A stretch of DNA of 64,000 nucleotides from Nocardioides alpinus (GTDB lineage Bacteria; Actinomycetota; Actinomycetes; Propionibacteriales; Nocardioidaceae): NCBI RefSeq assembly GCF_900112035.1, contig NZ_FOKC01000001.1:806001-870000 (forward strand), read 5' to 3'. Below are positions 17,063 through 25,349 of the stretch, one piece after another. Both the position numbers and the translations under genes were made by a program. Each line of letters begins with the position of its first letter. Within the stretch, counting starts at the first letter, position 1. The notes below the pieces were generated by a model. The model did not search any database, was not told the DNA's origin, and saw only the letters and a program-made list of their open reading frames with translations.

Positions 17063-17924
17063 CCAGGTCGTGCGCACCGTCGGAGCGCGCGGCCTCGACG
17101 TAGTAGCGCACCCGCCCGTCCGGCAGCGGCACGGCCGTGGCGTAGCGGAACGCACCATCGGCGTGAGGCGAGGAGATCGGCGGCCGGGCGGTGCGGGTCA
17201 GCGCCGTTCCGTCCCACACCGCCACCCCGGTGGTCTCGAACCAGTTGGACTCGGCGTCCTTGCGACCGTCGTACAGCACCGTGCCGTCAGGCAGCACCGC
17301 GCTCACGCGGGCGCCGCGCGCGTCCCACTCACCGGGGCGTCCGGCGAGCACCTCACCCCGGTCCTCCCAGTCGAGTCCGTCGACGCTGGTCAGCCGGCGC
17401 GTGGTCATCCGGTCCTCGTGGCCGGGCTCGTCGAGCGGGTGGCAGCACAGCCACATCTCGTAGCCGTCGTCGCCGACCGTGATCACCGGGTCCTTGACGC
17501 CGGTCTCGCGGTCGCCCTCGTGCACGCGTCGTCGTACGCCGCCGGGCAGGCGCTCGACCGTGTCGGCGGTGAGGCTGTCGACCCACCAGTGCTTGGTGCC
17601 GGGGGTGGCGCAGGAGAGGTAGAGCCGCCACCCGCCCTCCCGGAGCGGGACGAGGACCGGCCTCTCGAAGGACTCGGCCCCGAAGGCCTCGCGGGACACC
17701 TCGGTCACCGGCTCGAAGGTCACGCCGTCCGCGGAGCGGGCCACGACGACGGAGACGCCGCGGCCGTCGGTGAGGGGACGGCGGACCCGCCAGGTGAGCC
17801 AGAAGACCCCGTCGACGAGCACCGCGCTCGCCGCCCCCGCCCAGTTGCCGGCACCCGGGCCGGGAGCGGGCACCACGACCCGGACGTCGTCGTAGGTCGG
17901 CGGGGCTGCGGTGGTGAGAGCCAT
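17046..17924 (-). CDS. Five-bladed beta-propeller, glycosidase (GH43/GH32-like) family protein
   Basis: A 292-residue protein with repeated strand patterns typical of the GH43/GH32 five-bladed fold: WAGAASAVLVDGVFWLTWRV, FERPVLVPLREGGWRLYLS, VKDPVITVGDDGYEMWLC and VSAVLPDGTVLYDG. The KDP aspartate matches the position of a catalytic residue in that clan. No signal peptide is seen, so it may act inside the cell. TATGAT (17936-17931) stands six bases before ATG 17924. It converges on the sulfotransferase gene with a 17-bp overlap. Substrate unknown; sugar metabolism is inferred. Confidence 0.82.
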   Translation of the reverse strand: MALTTAAPPTYDDVRVVVPAPGPGAGNWAGAASAVLVDGVFWLTWRVRRPLTDGRGVSVVVARSADGVTFEPVTEVSREAFGAESFERPVLVPLREGGWRLYLSCATPGTKHWWVDSLTADTVERLPGGVRRRVHEGDRETGVKDPVITVGDDGYEMWLCCHPLDEPGHEDRMTTRRLTSVDGLDWEDRGEVLAGRPGEWDARGARVSAVLPDGTVLYDGRKDAESNWFETTGVAVWDGTALTRTARPPISSPHADGAFRYATAVPLPDGRVRYYVEAARSDGAHDLVTCVR

Positions 17925-17962
17925 GCAGCGATCATAGTCGACTAGTTAAGTCGAGTTTGGGA

Positions 17963-18232
17963 TCAGGCGGTGATGGTGAACGTGGTCGCTTCGGCTGGTG
18001 CCGCCTCGCGCACCGCGACGTCGCGGACGCGGGCCATCCCCGGCCCCTCGTGGCACCAGGCGACCAGCGCGTCGACAGCCTCGTCCTCGCCCTCGGCGTG
18101 CAGCAGCACCGAGCCGTCGGGCTCGTTGCGCACCCAGCCGACGACGCCGAGGCGGCGGGCCTGCTCCTGGGCGTACCACCGGAACGAGACGCCCTGCACC
18201 CGCCCGCTCACCCGCACCTGGACCGCCTTCAT
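17963..18232 (-). CDS. acyP: Acylphosphatase
   Basis: An 89-residue acylphosphatase that hydrolyses carboxyl-phosphate bonds. The catalytic Arg18 (RVQGVSFRWYA) and Asn36 (GWVRNEPDGSV) are present, with the expected alpha/beta length. ATG 18232 gives the usual short N-terminus; ATG 18244 is possible. It lies downstream of purB across the hairpin-repeat region 18281-18452. Confidence 0.93.
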   Translation of the reverse strand: MKAVQVRVSGRVQGVSFRWYAQEQARRLGVVGWVRNEPDGSVLLHAEGEDEAVDALVAWCHEGPGMARVRDVAVREAAPAEATTFTITA

Positions 18233-18280
18233 GCCCTCCATCATCCGCTTGCGTGGTGGTGGCTGGGCACCTCCCCCGGT

Positions 18281-18452
18281 CGCCAACTCACCAGTTGGTC
18301 CGCCAACTCGTCGGTTGGCGACTTGGGTCTCAGCCGCGCGCTCGCGGGCCTACTCGTCGGTTGGCGACTTGGGGGCCCAATCCACCGGGTCGTGCCCACC
18401 CAACCCGCCAACTCACCAGTTGGCGGACCAACTCGTCGGTTGGCGACTTGGG
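18281..18452. repeat. Composite hairpin repeat between purB and acylphosphatase
   Basis: A 47-nt composite unit occurs twice, at 18281-18327 and 18406-18452, 125 bp apart, differing only at the junction of its halves. Half A is CGCCAACTCACCAGTTGG, a hairpin with CCAACT/AGTTGG arms. Half B is CCAACTCGTCGGTTGGCG followed by ACTTGGG, with CCAAC/GTTGG arms. A third B copy lies at 18352-18373 and a degenerate one near 18472-18500. The array sits just past the purB stop. Confidence 0.88.
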
Positions 18453-18510
18453 GGCCCCAGCCTCACACCCGCGGACCAGCTCGTCGGCGGGCGGCTGGGG
18501 TGACCGAGCC

Positions 18511-19938
18511 TCAGAGGATGGCGCCCGGCACGTACGCCGCCGCGGCGGGGTGGCGGGCCGCGAGCGCCTCGACCCGGGCGACGACCGCACGGGTCTGGGC
18601 CACGGCAGCGCCGGTGAACTCGATCGGGTCCGCGACGAGGGCGTCGATCTGGTCGCGGGTGAGGCCGAGCCTCTGGTCGGTGGCGAGCTTGGCGAACACG
18701 TCGTTGTCGACCTGCCCGGCGCGCATCGCGAGCGCGGTGCCGACGGCCGCCTCCTTGATCGCCTCGTGGGCGGCCTCGCGGCCGACCCCGTTGCGGACCG
18801 CGGTCATCAGCACCTTGGTGGTGGTGAGGAACGGAAGGTAGCGGTCGAGCTCGCGCTGGATCACGGCCGGGAAGGCGCCGAACTCGTCGAGCACGGTGAG
18901 GAAGGTCTGGAAGAGGCCGTCGGTGGCGAAGAACGCGTCGGGCAGCGCGACCCGGCGCACCACCGAGCAGGACACGTCGCCCTCGTTCCACTGGTCGCCG
19001 GCGAGCTCGCTGACCATCGACAGGTGGCCGCGCAGGATCACGGCAAGGCCGTTGACGCGCTCGCAGGAACGGGTGTTCATCTTGTGGGGCATCGCAGAGG
19101 AGCCGACCTGCCCCTCCTTGAACCCCTCGGTGACGAGCTCGTGGCCGGCCATCAGCCGGACCGTGGTGGCGAGGTTGGAGGGACCGCTGACCAGCTGCAC
19201 CAGCGCGGCGACGACGTCGAAGTCGAGGGAGCGCGGGTAGACCTGGCCGACGCTGGACAGGGTCTGCTCGAAGCCGAGGTGGGCCGCGACCCGCTGCTCC
19301 AGGTCCTCGAGCTTGTCGGCGTCACCGTCGAGCAGGTCGAGCATGTCCTGGGAGGTGCCCATCGGCCCCTTGATCCCGCGCAGCGGGTAGCGGGCGAGCA
19401 GCTCCTCGATCCGCTGGACGCCGATCAGCATCTCGTCGGCGATCGTCGCGAAGCGCTTGCCCAGCGTGGTCGCCTGCGCTGCCACGTTGTGCGAGCGGCC
19501 GGCCATCACGGTGACCTCGTGCTCGGCGGCGAGCCGTCCCAGGCGCACCAGCGCGGCGACGGCCCGGTCGCGGACGACCTCGAGCGAACGGCGAACCTGC
19601 AGCTGCTCGACGTTCTCGGTGAGGTCGCGCGAGGTCATGCCCTTGTGGATGTGCTCGTGGCCCGCCAGCGCGGAGAACTCCTCGATGCGCGCCTTCACGT
19701 CGTGGCGGGTGACCCGCTCGCGGGCGGCGATCGAGTCGAGGTCGACCCGGTCCACGACGGCCTCGTAGGCCTCCACCACGCCGTCGGGGACGTCGATGCC
19801 GAGGTCGCGCTGGGCCTTGAGCACGGCGATCCAGAGCTGCCGCTCGAGGACGATCTTGTGCTCGGGCGACCAGATCGCGGCGAGGTCGGCGCCGGCGTAG
19901 CGGGTGGCCAGGACGTTGGGGACGGTCACGGCCGTCAT
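18511..19938 (-). CDS. purB: Adenylosuccinate lyase PurB
   Basis: The 475-residue fumarase-superfamily lyase acts at two steps of purine synthesis: SAICAR to AICAR and adenylosuccinate to AMP. The signature loop GSSAMPHKMNTR (279-290) with the mobile catalytic serine is intact, as are TSRDLTEN and AGRSHNVAAQATTLGKRF. ATG 19938 has GGAG seven bases upstream. It follows the TetR gene by four bases on the same strand and is probably co-transcribed with it. A hairpin-repeat array lies directly downstream. Confidence 0.97.
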   Translation of the reverse strand: MTAVTVPNVLATRYAGADLAAIWSPEHKIVLERQLWIAVLKAQRDLGIDVPDGVVEAYEAVVDRVDLDSIAARERVTRHDVKARIEEFSALAGHEHIHKGMTSRDLTENVEQLQVRRSLEVVRDRAVAALVRLGRLAAEHEVTVMAGRSHNVAAQATTLGKRFATIADEMLIGVQRIEELLARYPLRGIKGPMGTSQDMLDLLDGDADKLEDLEQRVAAHLGFEQTLSSVGQVYPRSLDFDVVAALVQLVSGPSNLATTVRLMAGHELVTEGFKEGQVGSSAMPHKMNTRSCERVNGLAVILRGHLSMVSELAGDQWNEGDVSCSVVRRVALPDAFFATDGLFQTFLTVLDEFGAFPAVIQRELDRYLPFLTTTKVLMTAVRNGVGREAAHEAIKEAAVGTALAMRAGQVDNDVFAKLATDQRLGLTRDQIDALVADPIEFTGAAVAQTRAVVARVEALAARHPAAAAYVPGAIL

Positions 19939-19942
19939 TCTT

Positions 19943-20515
19943 TCACTCCGGGGAGACGAGCCGGCGGGCCGCGTCCACCACGGCCGCTCGGCGCTTGGGC
20001 CGGGTGTTGTTGCGCGCGGTCGGGGTGTACTCCGGCGGCAGCGACGCCCAGGTCGTCGCCAGGCTGAGCAGCAGCCCCAGCAGCACGTCGGCGGCGAACG
20101 CGTCGGTGACGCGGCCGTCGCGCTGCGCGGCACGGATCGCGGCGACCTTCGTGGCGTTGGCCCCAAGGATCGCGGCGTTGGGTGGGTCGTCGTCGGAGCG
20201 CTCGAGGCGGTACCAGGTGGCGAGCCGCGCGAGCGAGGGGTCGTCCTCGAACTGGTCGAAGATCCGGCCCATCGACTCAGGGAGGTCGTCGGCGTCGAAC
20301 GGGTCGGCCTCGACCACGTCGTGCATCAGCCCGGCCAGGACCGCGCCGAAGAGGCCGTCCTTGCTGCCGAAGTAGTGGTAGATCTGCGCCTTGTTGGTCC
20401 GCGCGGCCGCAGCGATCCGGTCGACGCGGGCACCGGCGATGCCGAACTCGGCGAACTCGGCCGCCGCCGCATCGAGCAGACGTCGGCGGGTCGCCTCCGC
20501 ATCGCGTGGTGCCAT
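19943..20515 (-). CDS. TetR family transcriptional regulator
   Basis: A 190-residue TetR-type regulator with the N-terminal HTH at about residues 8-54 (ATRRRLLDAAAAEFAEFG, then IAAAARTNKAQIYHYFGSKDGLF). The C-terminal helical domain is ligand-binding. ATG 20515 is chosen because TAGGTT (20528-20523) lies seven bases upstream. An inverted repeat, TCAAC-N10-GTTGA (20529-20548), abuts that -10, as expected of autoregulation. The gene is only four bases upstream of purB, so purB would fall under the same control. The effector is unknown. Confidence 0.92.
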   Translation of the reverse strand: MAPRDAEATRRRLLDAAAAEFAEFGIAGARVDRIAAAARTNKAQIYHYFGSKDGLFGAVLAGLMHDVVEADPFDADDLPESMGRIFDQFEDDPSLARLATWYRLERSDDDPPNAAILGANATKVAAIRAAQRDGRVTDAFAADVLLGLLLSLATTWASLPPEYTPTARNNTRPKRRAAVVDAARRLVSPE

Positions 20516-20528
20516 GGCTGCGAACCTA

Positions 20529-20548
20529 TCAACCAACCGTCCAGTTGA
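20529..20548. promoter_or_regulatory. Operator-like inverted repeat before tetR-purB
   Basis: TCAAC (20529-20533) and GTTGA (20544-20548) are inverted arms, with a nested CAAC-N6-GTTG (20534-20547). The repeat directly abuts the -10 box TAGGTT (20528-20523) of the tetR gene, where a bound repressor would block RNA polymerase. Confidence 0.5.
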
Positions 20549-20563
20549 CACCCGGGGCCGACG

Positions 20564-21832
20564 TCAGTCGAGCGCGGCAGCGCCCTCCATGACGCCGAGC
20601 GGCTCGGCCGCGATGTCGCGGCGCCACTGGGCCCCGGGAAAGCTGATGCTCGCGATGCCCTCGTACGCCTTGGCGCGGGCGTCGGCGACGTCGGCGCCGA
20701 TCGCGCGCACCGCGAGTACGCGCCCGCCGGCCGTGACGAGGCCGGCCTCGCTCCGGGCTGTGCCCGCGTGGATCACGTCGACGTCCGTCTCGGCCGCCAG
20801 CGTCTCGGTGCCGACGACGACGTCGCCCGTGCTCGAGCCCTCCGGGTAGCCCGCGCTGGCCATCACCACGGTCACCGCGGCGCCGTCGGCGAAGGTCGGC
20901 GGCGGTACGGCCGCCAGGTCGCCCTGCGCCGCGGCGTGCAGCAGGGCACCGAGCGGCGACCCGAGCAGCGCCAGCACCGGCTGGATGTCGGGGTCGCCGA
21001 AGCGGACGTTGAACTCGATGACCTTGGGACCGGCCGCCGTGAGCGCCAGCCCGACGTACAGGCAGCCGACGAAGGGCGCCTCGAGGCGACGCATCTCGGC
21101 GAGCGTCGGCGCCACCACCTGCTCCATCACGGTGTCGACGATGCCGTCGGGCAACCAGGTGAGTGGCGCATAGGAGCCCATGCCGCCGGTGTTGGGACCG
21201 CGGCCGCCGTCGAAGATGCGCTTGAAGTCCTGGGCGGGCAGCAGCGGACGGCCGACCGTGCCGTCGCAGACGACGAAGAGGGAGAACTCAGGACCGTCGA
21301 GGAACTCCTCCACGACGACCCGGTCGCAGCCCGCAGCATGGGCCAGCGCCTCGTCGCGGTCGTTGGTGACGACCACGCCCTTGCCGGCGGCGAGAGCGTC
21401 GTCCTTCACGACGTACGGCGCGCCGAAGGCGTCGAGCGCTGCGGCCGTCTCCTCTGCGTTCGTGCACGTGCGCGAGCCGGCCGTGGGGACGCCGGCCGTC
21501 GCCATCACGGCCTTGGAGAACGCCTTGGAGCCCTCGAGGCGGGCGGCAGCAGCAGAGGGACCGAAGCAGAGGATCCCGGCCTGCGTGACCGCGTCCGCGA
21601 CCCCGGCCACCAGCGGCGCCTCGGGCCCCACGACGACCAGGTCCGCCCCGAGCGAGGTCGCCAGGGCGGCGACGGCGGGGCCGTCCATCAGGTCCACGTC
21701 GTGGAGGGTCGCGACCGCACCGATGCCCGGGTTGCCGGGGGCGGCGTGCACCTCGCTCACCGCCGGGTCGCGGGCGAGCGACAGGGCCAGGGCGTGCTCA
21801 CGGCCGCCGGTGCCGACGACGAGGACCCTCAC
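20564..21832 (-). CDS. purD: Phosphoribosylamine-glycine ligase PurD
   Basis: The 422-residue ATP-grasp ligase makes GAR from phosphoribosylamine, glycine and ATP. The N-terminus [13 protein letters not shown] and PGNPGIG are typical; the ATP-grasp part has [15 protein letters not shown] and [14 protein letters not shown] with metal-binding residues. The GTG start overlaps the purA stop by four bases (GTGA), so purA-purD form one unit. Confidence 0.96.
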   Translation of the reverse strand: MRVLVVGTGGREHALALSLARDPAVSEVHAAPGNPGIGAVATLHDVDLMDGPAVAALATSLGADLVVVGPEAPLVAGVADAVTQAGILCFGPSAAAARLEGSKAFSKAVMATAGVPTAGSRTCTNAEETAAALDAFGAPYVVKDDALAAGKGVVVTNDRDEALAHAAGCDRVVVEEFLDGPEFSLFVVCDGTVGRPLLPAQDFKRIFDGGRGPNTGGMGSYAPLTWLPDGIVDTVMEQVVAPTLAEMRRLEAPFVGCLYVGLALTAAGPKVIEFNVRFGDPDIQPVLALLGSPLGALLHAAAQGDLAAVPPPTFADGAAVTVVMASAGYPEGSSTGDVVVGTETLAAETDVDVIHAGTARSEAGLVTAGGRVLAVRAIGADVADARAKAYEGIASISFPGAQWRRDIAAEPLGVMEGAAALD

Positions 21833-23112
21833 GGGTGGACGACCACCGTCTGCTCCCGACCGGGACCGACCCCGACGGCCCAGATCTTGGCGCCGGAGAT
21901 CCTCTCGAGGGCCTGGACGTAGACCTGTGCGTTCTTCGGCAGGTCCTCGAAGGAGCGGCACCCGGAGATGTCGGTCTGCCAGCCGTCGAAGTACTCGTAG
22001 ATCGGCTTCGCGTGGTGGAACTCGGTCTGGGTCATCGGCATCTCCTCGACCCGCTGACCGTCGATCTCGTAGGCGACGCAGACCGGGATCTGCTCCCACG
22101 CACCCAGGATGTCGAGCTTGGTGAGGAAGAACTCGGTGAGGCCGTTGACCCGGCTGGCGTAGCGCGCGACCACGGCGTCGTACCAGCCGCAGCGCCGGGT
22201 GCGGCCGGTGGAGACACCGATCTCGCCGCCGAGCGTCTGGAGCTGGATGCCGTCGTCGTCGAACAGCTCGGTGGGGAACGGCCCGGAGCCGACGCGGGTC
22301 GTGTAGGCCTTGATGACCCCGATGACGCGGTCGATCCGGGTGGGGCCGATGCCGGCGCCCACGCACACGCCGCCGGCGACCGGGTTGGAGGACGTGACGA
22401 ACGGATAGGTGCCGTGGTCAACGTCGAGCATGGTCGCCTGAGCGCCCTCGAAGAGCACGGTCTGGCCGGCGTCGAGCGCCTGGTTGAGCAGCAGCGAGGT
22501 GTCGCACACCATCGGTCGTAGCCGCTCCGCGTAGGACACGAGCTCCTCGACGACCGCGTCGACCTCGATCGCACGACGGTTGTAGACCTTGGTGAGCAGG
22601 TGGTTGCGGACGTCGAGGGCAGCCTCGACCTTCTCGCGCAGGATCTTCTCGTCGAACAGGTCGGCGATGCGCACGCCGACGCGGTTGATCTTGTCGACGT
22701 AGGCCGGGCCGATGCCGCGGCCGGTGGTGCCGATCTGATTCTTGCCGAGGAAGCGCTCGGTGACCTTGTCGATCGTCGCGTGATAGCTCGCGATGACGTG
22801 GGCGTTGGCGCTGACCTTGAGGTCGGCGACCTCGACGCCCCGTGCGATCAGGCCGTCGAGCTCGCGGAACAGCGCCTCCGGCGAGACGACGACACCGTTG
22901 GCGATGACCGACGTGGCACCCGGCGTCAGGATGCCGCTGGGCAGCAGGTGGGTGGCGTACTTCTCGCCGTTGATGACGATGGTGTGGCCGGCGTTGTGGC
23001 CGCCGCTGGTGCGGACCACGAAGTCGATGGGGTCCGTGGTGGCCAGCTGGTCGGTGGCCTTGCCTTTGCCCTCGTCGCCCCACTGGGCGCCGAGCACGAC
23101 GATCGCGGGCAT
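21829..23112 (-). CDS. purA: Adenylosuccinate synthetase PurA
   Basis: The 427-residue GTP-dependent enzyme converts IMP and aspartate to adenylosuccinate. The P-loop is WGDEGKGK (11-18), the catalytic His is in SGGHNAGHT, and the IMP-binding [11 protein letters not shown] and [17 protein letters not shown] [11 protein letters not shown] blocks are intact. ATG 23112 has a strong AGGAGGG five bases upstream. A GC-rich hairpin (23160-23191) lies in the leader. Divergent from the lipid kinase gene at 23233. Confidence 0.97.
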   Translation of the reverse strand: MPAIVVLGAQWGDEGKGKATDQLATTDPIDFVVRTSGGHNAGHTIVINGEKYATHLLPSGILTPGATSVIANGVVVSPEALFRELDGLIARGVEVADLKVSANAHVIASYHATIDKVTERFLGKNQIGTTGRGIGPAYVDKINRVGVRIADLFDEKILREKVEAALDVRNHLLTKVYNRRAIEVDAVVEELVSYAERLRPMVCDTSLLLNQALDAGQTVLFEGAQATMLDVDHGTYPFVTSSNPVAGGVCVGAGIGPTRIDRVIGVIKAYTTRVGSGPFPTELFDDDGIQLQTLGGEIGVSTGRTRRCGWYDAVVARYASRVNGLTEFFLTKLDILGAWEQIPVCVAYEIDGQRVEEMPMTQTEFHHAKPIYEYFDGWQTDISGCRSFEDLPKNAQVYVQALERISGAKIWAVGVGPGREQTVVVHP

Positions 23113-23159
23113 CTCAGCCCTCCTAGTCACGTCATCAGAAGTGGTCCGTGCAGAAATGC

Positions 23160-23191
23160 AGAGCGCCCCGGGCACAAGGCATCGGGGCTCT
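23160..23191. other. Possible hairpin upstream of purA
   Basis: AGAG (23160-23163) with CTCT (23188-23191), and CCCCG (23166-23170) with CGGGG (23183-23187), form a nine-pair stem with a two-base bulge and 12-nt loop. It lies 48 nt before the purA start; whether it is transcribed depends on an unmapped promoter. Confidence 0.3.
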
Positions 23192-23232
23192 TGCGGAGTC
23201 ACGCTACCGCACCGTGGACTAGTGTCCGCCTC

Positions 23233-24144
23233 GTGCGCTCCTTGCTCGTGATCACCAACGCCGATGCCGGCACGTCCGATGAGGAGCGCCTCGACCTCGC
23301 CCTCACCATCCTCCGCGAGGACGCCTCGGTCGAGGTCGCCAAGACCTCCAACCCCGGCGAGCTCGACGGGGTCCTGCACCGAGCCGGAGGCCGGACGGTG
23401 GTGGTGGCTGGCGGCGACGGAAGCATGCACGCCGTGGTCAAGGCCCTGCACAAGCGCCACGAGCTCGCCGGGGCCACGCTCGCGCTCCTGCCGATGGGCA
23501 CCGGCAACGACTTCGCGCGGGGCAACGACATCCCGCTCGAGATCGAGGACGCCGCCCGCCTCGTGCTCGCCGGCGAGCCGCGGAAGGTCGACCTGCTGGT
23601 CGACGAGACCGGGAGCATCGTCGTCAACAACGTCCACGTGGGCGTCGGCGCACAGGCCAGCCGCAAGGGCCACAAGTGGAAGGGGCGGCTCGGCTCGGTC
23701 GGCGTGGGCAAGGTCAACCTCGGCAAGCTCGGCTATCCGATCGGCGCCCTCCTGTCGACCTTCCACCCGCCGAGCTGGCGGATGCGCGTCGAGATCGACG
23801 GCGTGGTCGTCAACGACGTCAACCGCCCGGTGCTGATGGTCGCCATCGGCAACGGCAGCAACGTCGGCGGCGGCACCGAGCTCAACCCCGACGCCGACAC
23901 CGAGGACGGGATGCTCGACGTGATGATCAGCCGCGCGGTCTCGCCGATGGCGAAGCTGGGCTACGTCGCCCGCCTGCGCAAGGGCGAGCACGACGAGCGC
24001 GACGACGTCACCACGCTGAAGGGCCGGTCGGTGAAGGTCAGCGGTGACGAGTTCTGGCTGTCGGCCGACGGCGAGATCTCCGGTCCCGAGCGCAGCCGCA
24101 GCTGGCGCCTCGAGCCGGCGGCGTACTCCATGATCCTGCCCTGA
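23233..24144 (+). CDS. Diacylglycerol kinase family lipid kinase
   Basis: A 303-residue kinase of the DAGK/YegS/sphingosine-kinase family. The nucleotide-binding motif [17 protein letters not shown] and [13 protein letters not shown] are typical; later blocks include [16 protein letters not shown] and the terminal [13 protein letters not shown]. It should phosphorylate diacylglycerol or a related lipid at the membrane. GTG 23233 stands seven bases after TAGTGT (23220-23225), a leaderless start. Single-gene unit, divergent from purA. Confidence 0.92.
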   Translation: MRSLLVITNADAGTSDEERLDLALTILREDASVEVAKTSNPGELDGVLHRAGGRTVVVAGGDGSMHAVVKALHKRHELAGATLALLPMGTGNDFARGNDIPLEIEDAARLVLAGEPRKVDLLVDETGSIVVNNVHVGVGAQASRKGHKWKGRLGSVGVGKVNLGKLGYPIGALLSTFHPPSWRMRVEIDGVVVNDVNRPVLMVAIGNGSNVGGGTELNPDADTEDGMLDVMISRAVSPMAKLGYVARLRKGEHDERDDVTTLKGRSVKVSGDEFWLSADGEISGPERSRSWRLEPAAYSMILP

Positions 24145-24174
24145 CCGACTGCCCCGCCACACGCGGCCGGCGGC

Positions 24175-25146
24175 TCAGAGCCAGCCGCGTCGGACCGCCT
24201 CGACGCCCGCCTGGAAGCGGGTGTCGACCCCGAGCTCGCTCATGAGGGCGGCGACCCGGCGACGTACGGTGCGCAGGCTGATGTCGAGGTTGCGCGCGAT
24301 CTGCTCGTCCTTCACCCCGTCTGCGAGCTCGGCGAGCAGCAGCCGGCGGTGGTCGTGCTCGGCGAGCCGGTCGCCGCGGCCGTCGACGCGGCTGGCGGTC
24401 TCCCACAGCTCGTCGAAGTAGGCCTGCAGCACCCCGACCAGGGACTCCTGCCGGACCACGACGCGGCGGTCGGAGCCCGTGCCGAGGGGTTCGGGGACGA
24501 TCGCGCGGCGCGGACCGACGATCACCATGCGGGTGAGGACGCTGGGCACCACGCGGATCTCCTCGCCGATCTCCGCGCGCATCCGCAGCATGTGGGGCGC
24601 CTCCGACATCGCCCGGGCGGGATAGATCGCCCGGACCCGGCGACTCTCGCGGACGGCGTTGCCGACGGCCACCGCCATGTCCGACTCGCTCGGGAGGCGC
24701 CACTGGTCGGGTCGCAGGAAGCACAGGTCACCGCGCTTCTCCCGGATCCACTGGGCGATCAGGCCCGGGACGTCGGACTCCGAGGACACGTCCCCGTCGA
24801 TCTGCTGGTCGTCGGTGACGTGGCGGTCGGGGCGCTCGGCCAGCAACGGCAGCACCTCGGCCATCCGCGCGAGCTCGTTGGCCGCGACGCCGAGCCCGGC
24901 AGCCTGGGCGGCCAGGGCCCGACTGGTGGCGGTGGCCGGGTCGATGACGTGCAGCACGCCACCGTCGACCGTCACGATCCCGAGAGCCATCAGTGGCTCG
25001 AGCTGGACGAGCAACCGCTCCGGCGACAGCAGCATGCTGGCCGCGACCTGGTCGATCGACTGGCCCGAGCCGGCCAGGACCCGGAGGTAGACCGGCTCCA
25101 TCTGCGTCGGCAGTCCCAGGGCTCCGACGACCGCGCTGTCCTTCAC
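24175..25146 (-). CDS. LuxR-type HTH regulator with TrmB-like N-terminal region
   Basis: A 323-residue regulator. The N-terminal 70 residues look like a TrmB-type winged helix (VYLRVLAGSGQSIDQVAASMLLSPERLLVQLEPLMALG). A central effector region follows (RRVRAIYPARAM, VLTRMVIVGPRRAIV). The C-terminus is a LuxR-family HTH (DEQIARNLDISLRTVRRRVAALM). No receiver domain is present. The start is GTG 25146, six bases after TAAAAT (25158-25153). That box is the spacer of a perfect palindrome, 25147-25166, immediately before the start codon, suggesting autorepression. No clear target gene is adjacent. Confidence 0.88.
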   Translation of the reverse strand: MKDSAVVGALGLPTQMEPVYLRVLAGSGQSIDQVAASMLLSPERLLVQLEPLMALGIVTVDGGVLHVIDPATATSRALAAQAAGLGVAANELARMAEVLPLLAERPDRHVTDDQQIDGDVSSESDVPGLIAQWIREKRGDLCFLRPDQWRLPSESDMAVAVGNAVRESRRVRAIYPARAMSEAPHMLRMRAEIGEEIRVVPSVLTRMVIVGPRRAIVPEPLGTGSDRRVVVRQESLVGVLQAYFDELWETASRVDGRGDRLAEHDHRRLLLAELADGVKDEQIARNLDISLRTVRRRVAALMSELGVDTRFQAGVEAVRRGWL

Positions 25147-25166
25147 GTTGGCATTTTAGTGCCAAC
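25147..25166. promoter_or_regulatory. Palindromic operator overlapping a leaderless promoter
   Basis: GTTGGCA (25147-25153), six bases, TGCCAAC (25160-25166) is a perfect inverted repeat ending at the base before GTG 25146. On the minus strand the -10 TAAAAT (25158-25153) spans the spacer. A protein bound here would cover both the -10 and the transcription start. Confidence 0.6.
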
Positions 25167-25287
25167 GGCCACTTGGAGCCACCTGTCCAGTCCGGCCGAC
25201 TGGCACAATGCTGCCGACCACTCGGGAGAGCCACGTGGACACGGGGGTGACCGCGTCGGCTCAGGAGCTCTGCCTCCGTCGAGTGGT

Positions 25288-25323
25288 GACGCCGGAGCCG
25301 CCGCGGGGGACGGCTCCGGCGTC
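25288..25323. other. Perfect 13-bp GC hairpin upstream of lysS
   Basis: GACGCCGGAGCCG (25288-25300) pairs exactly with CGGCTCCGGCGTC (25311-25323) around a 10-nt loop. It ends 14 bases before the lysS -10 box. It could terminate a short transcript entering from the left or insulate lysS. A promoter-like CACAAT lies at 25204-25209. Confidence 0.5.
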
Positions 25324-25349
25324 AGCATGACCACCGATAACCTTGCGCC

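Noticed and set aside
18281..18452. CRISPR-like array
   Set aside because: Repeats are hairpin-forming, irregularly spaced (125 bp composite period with partial copies), spacers are not uniform and no cas genes are present.
25200..25330. T-box riboswitch before lysS
   Set aside because: A GGTGACCGCG string loosely resembles the T-box core, but the conserved TGGNACCGCG is not met, no specifier stem was recognised, and lysS appears leaderless.
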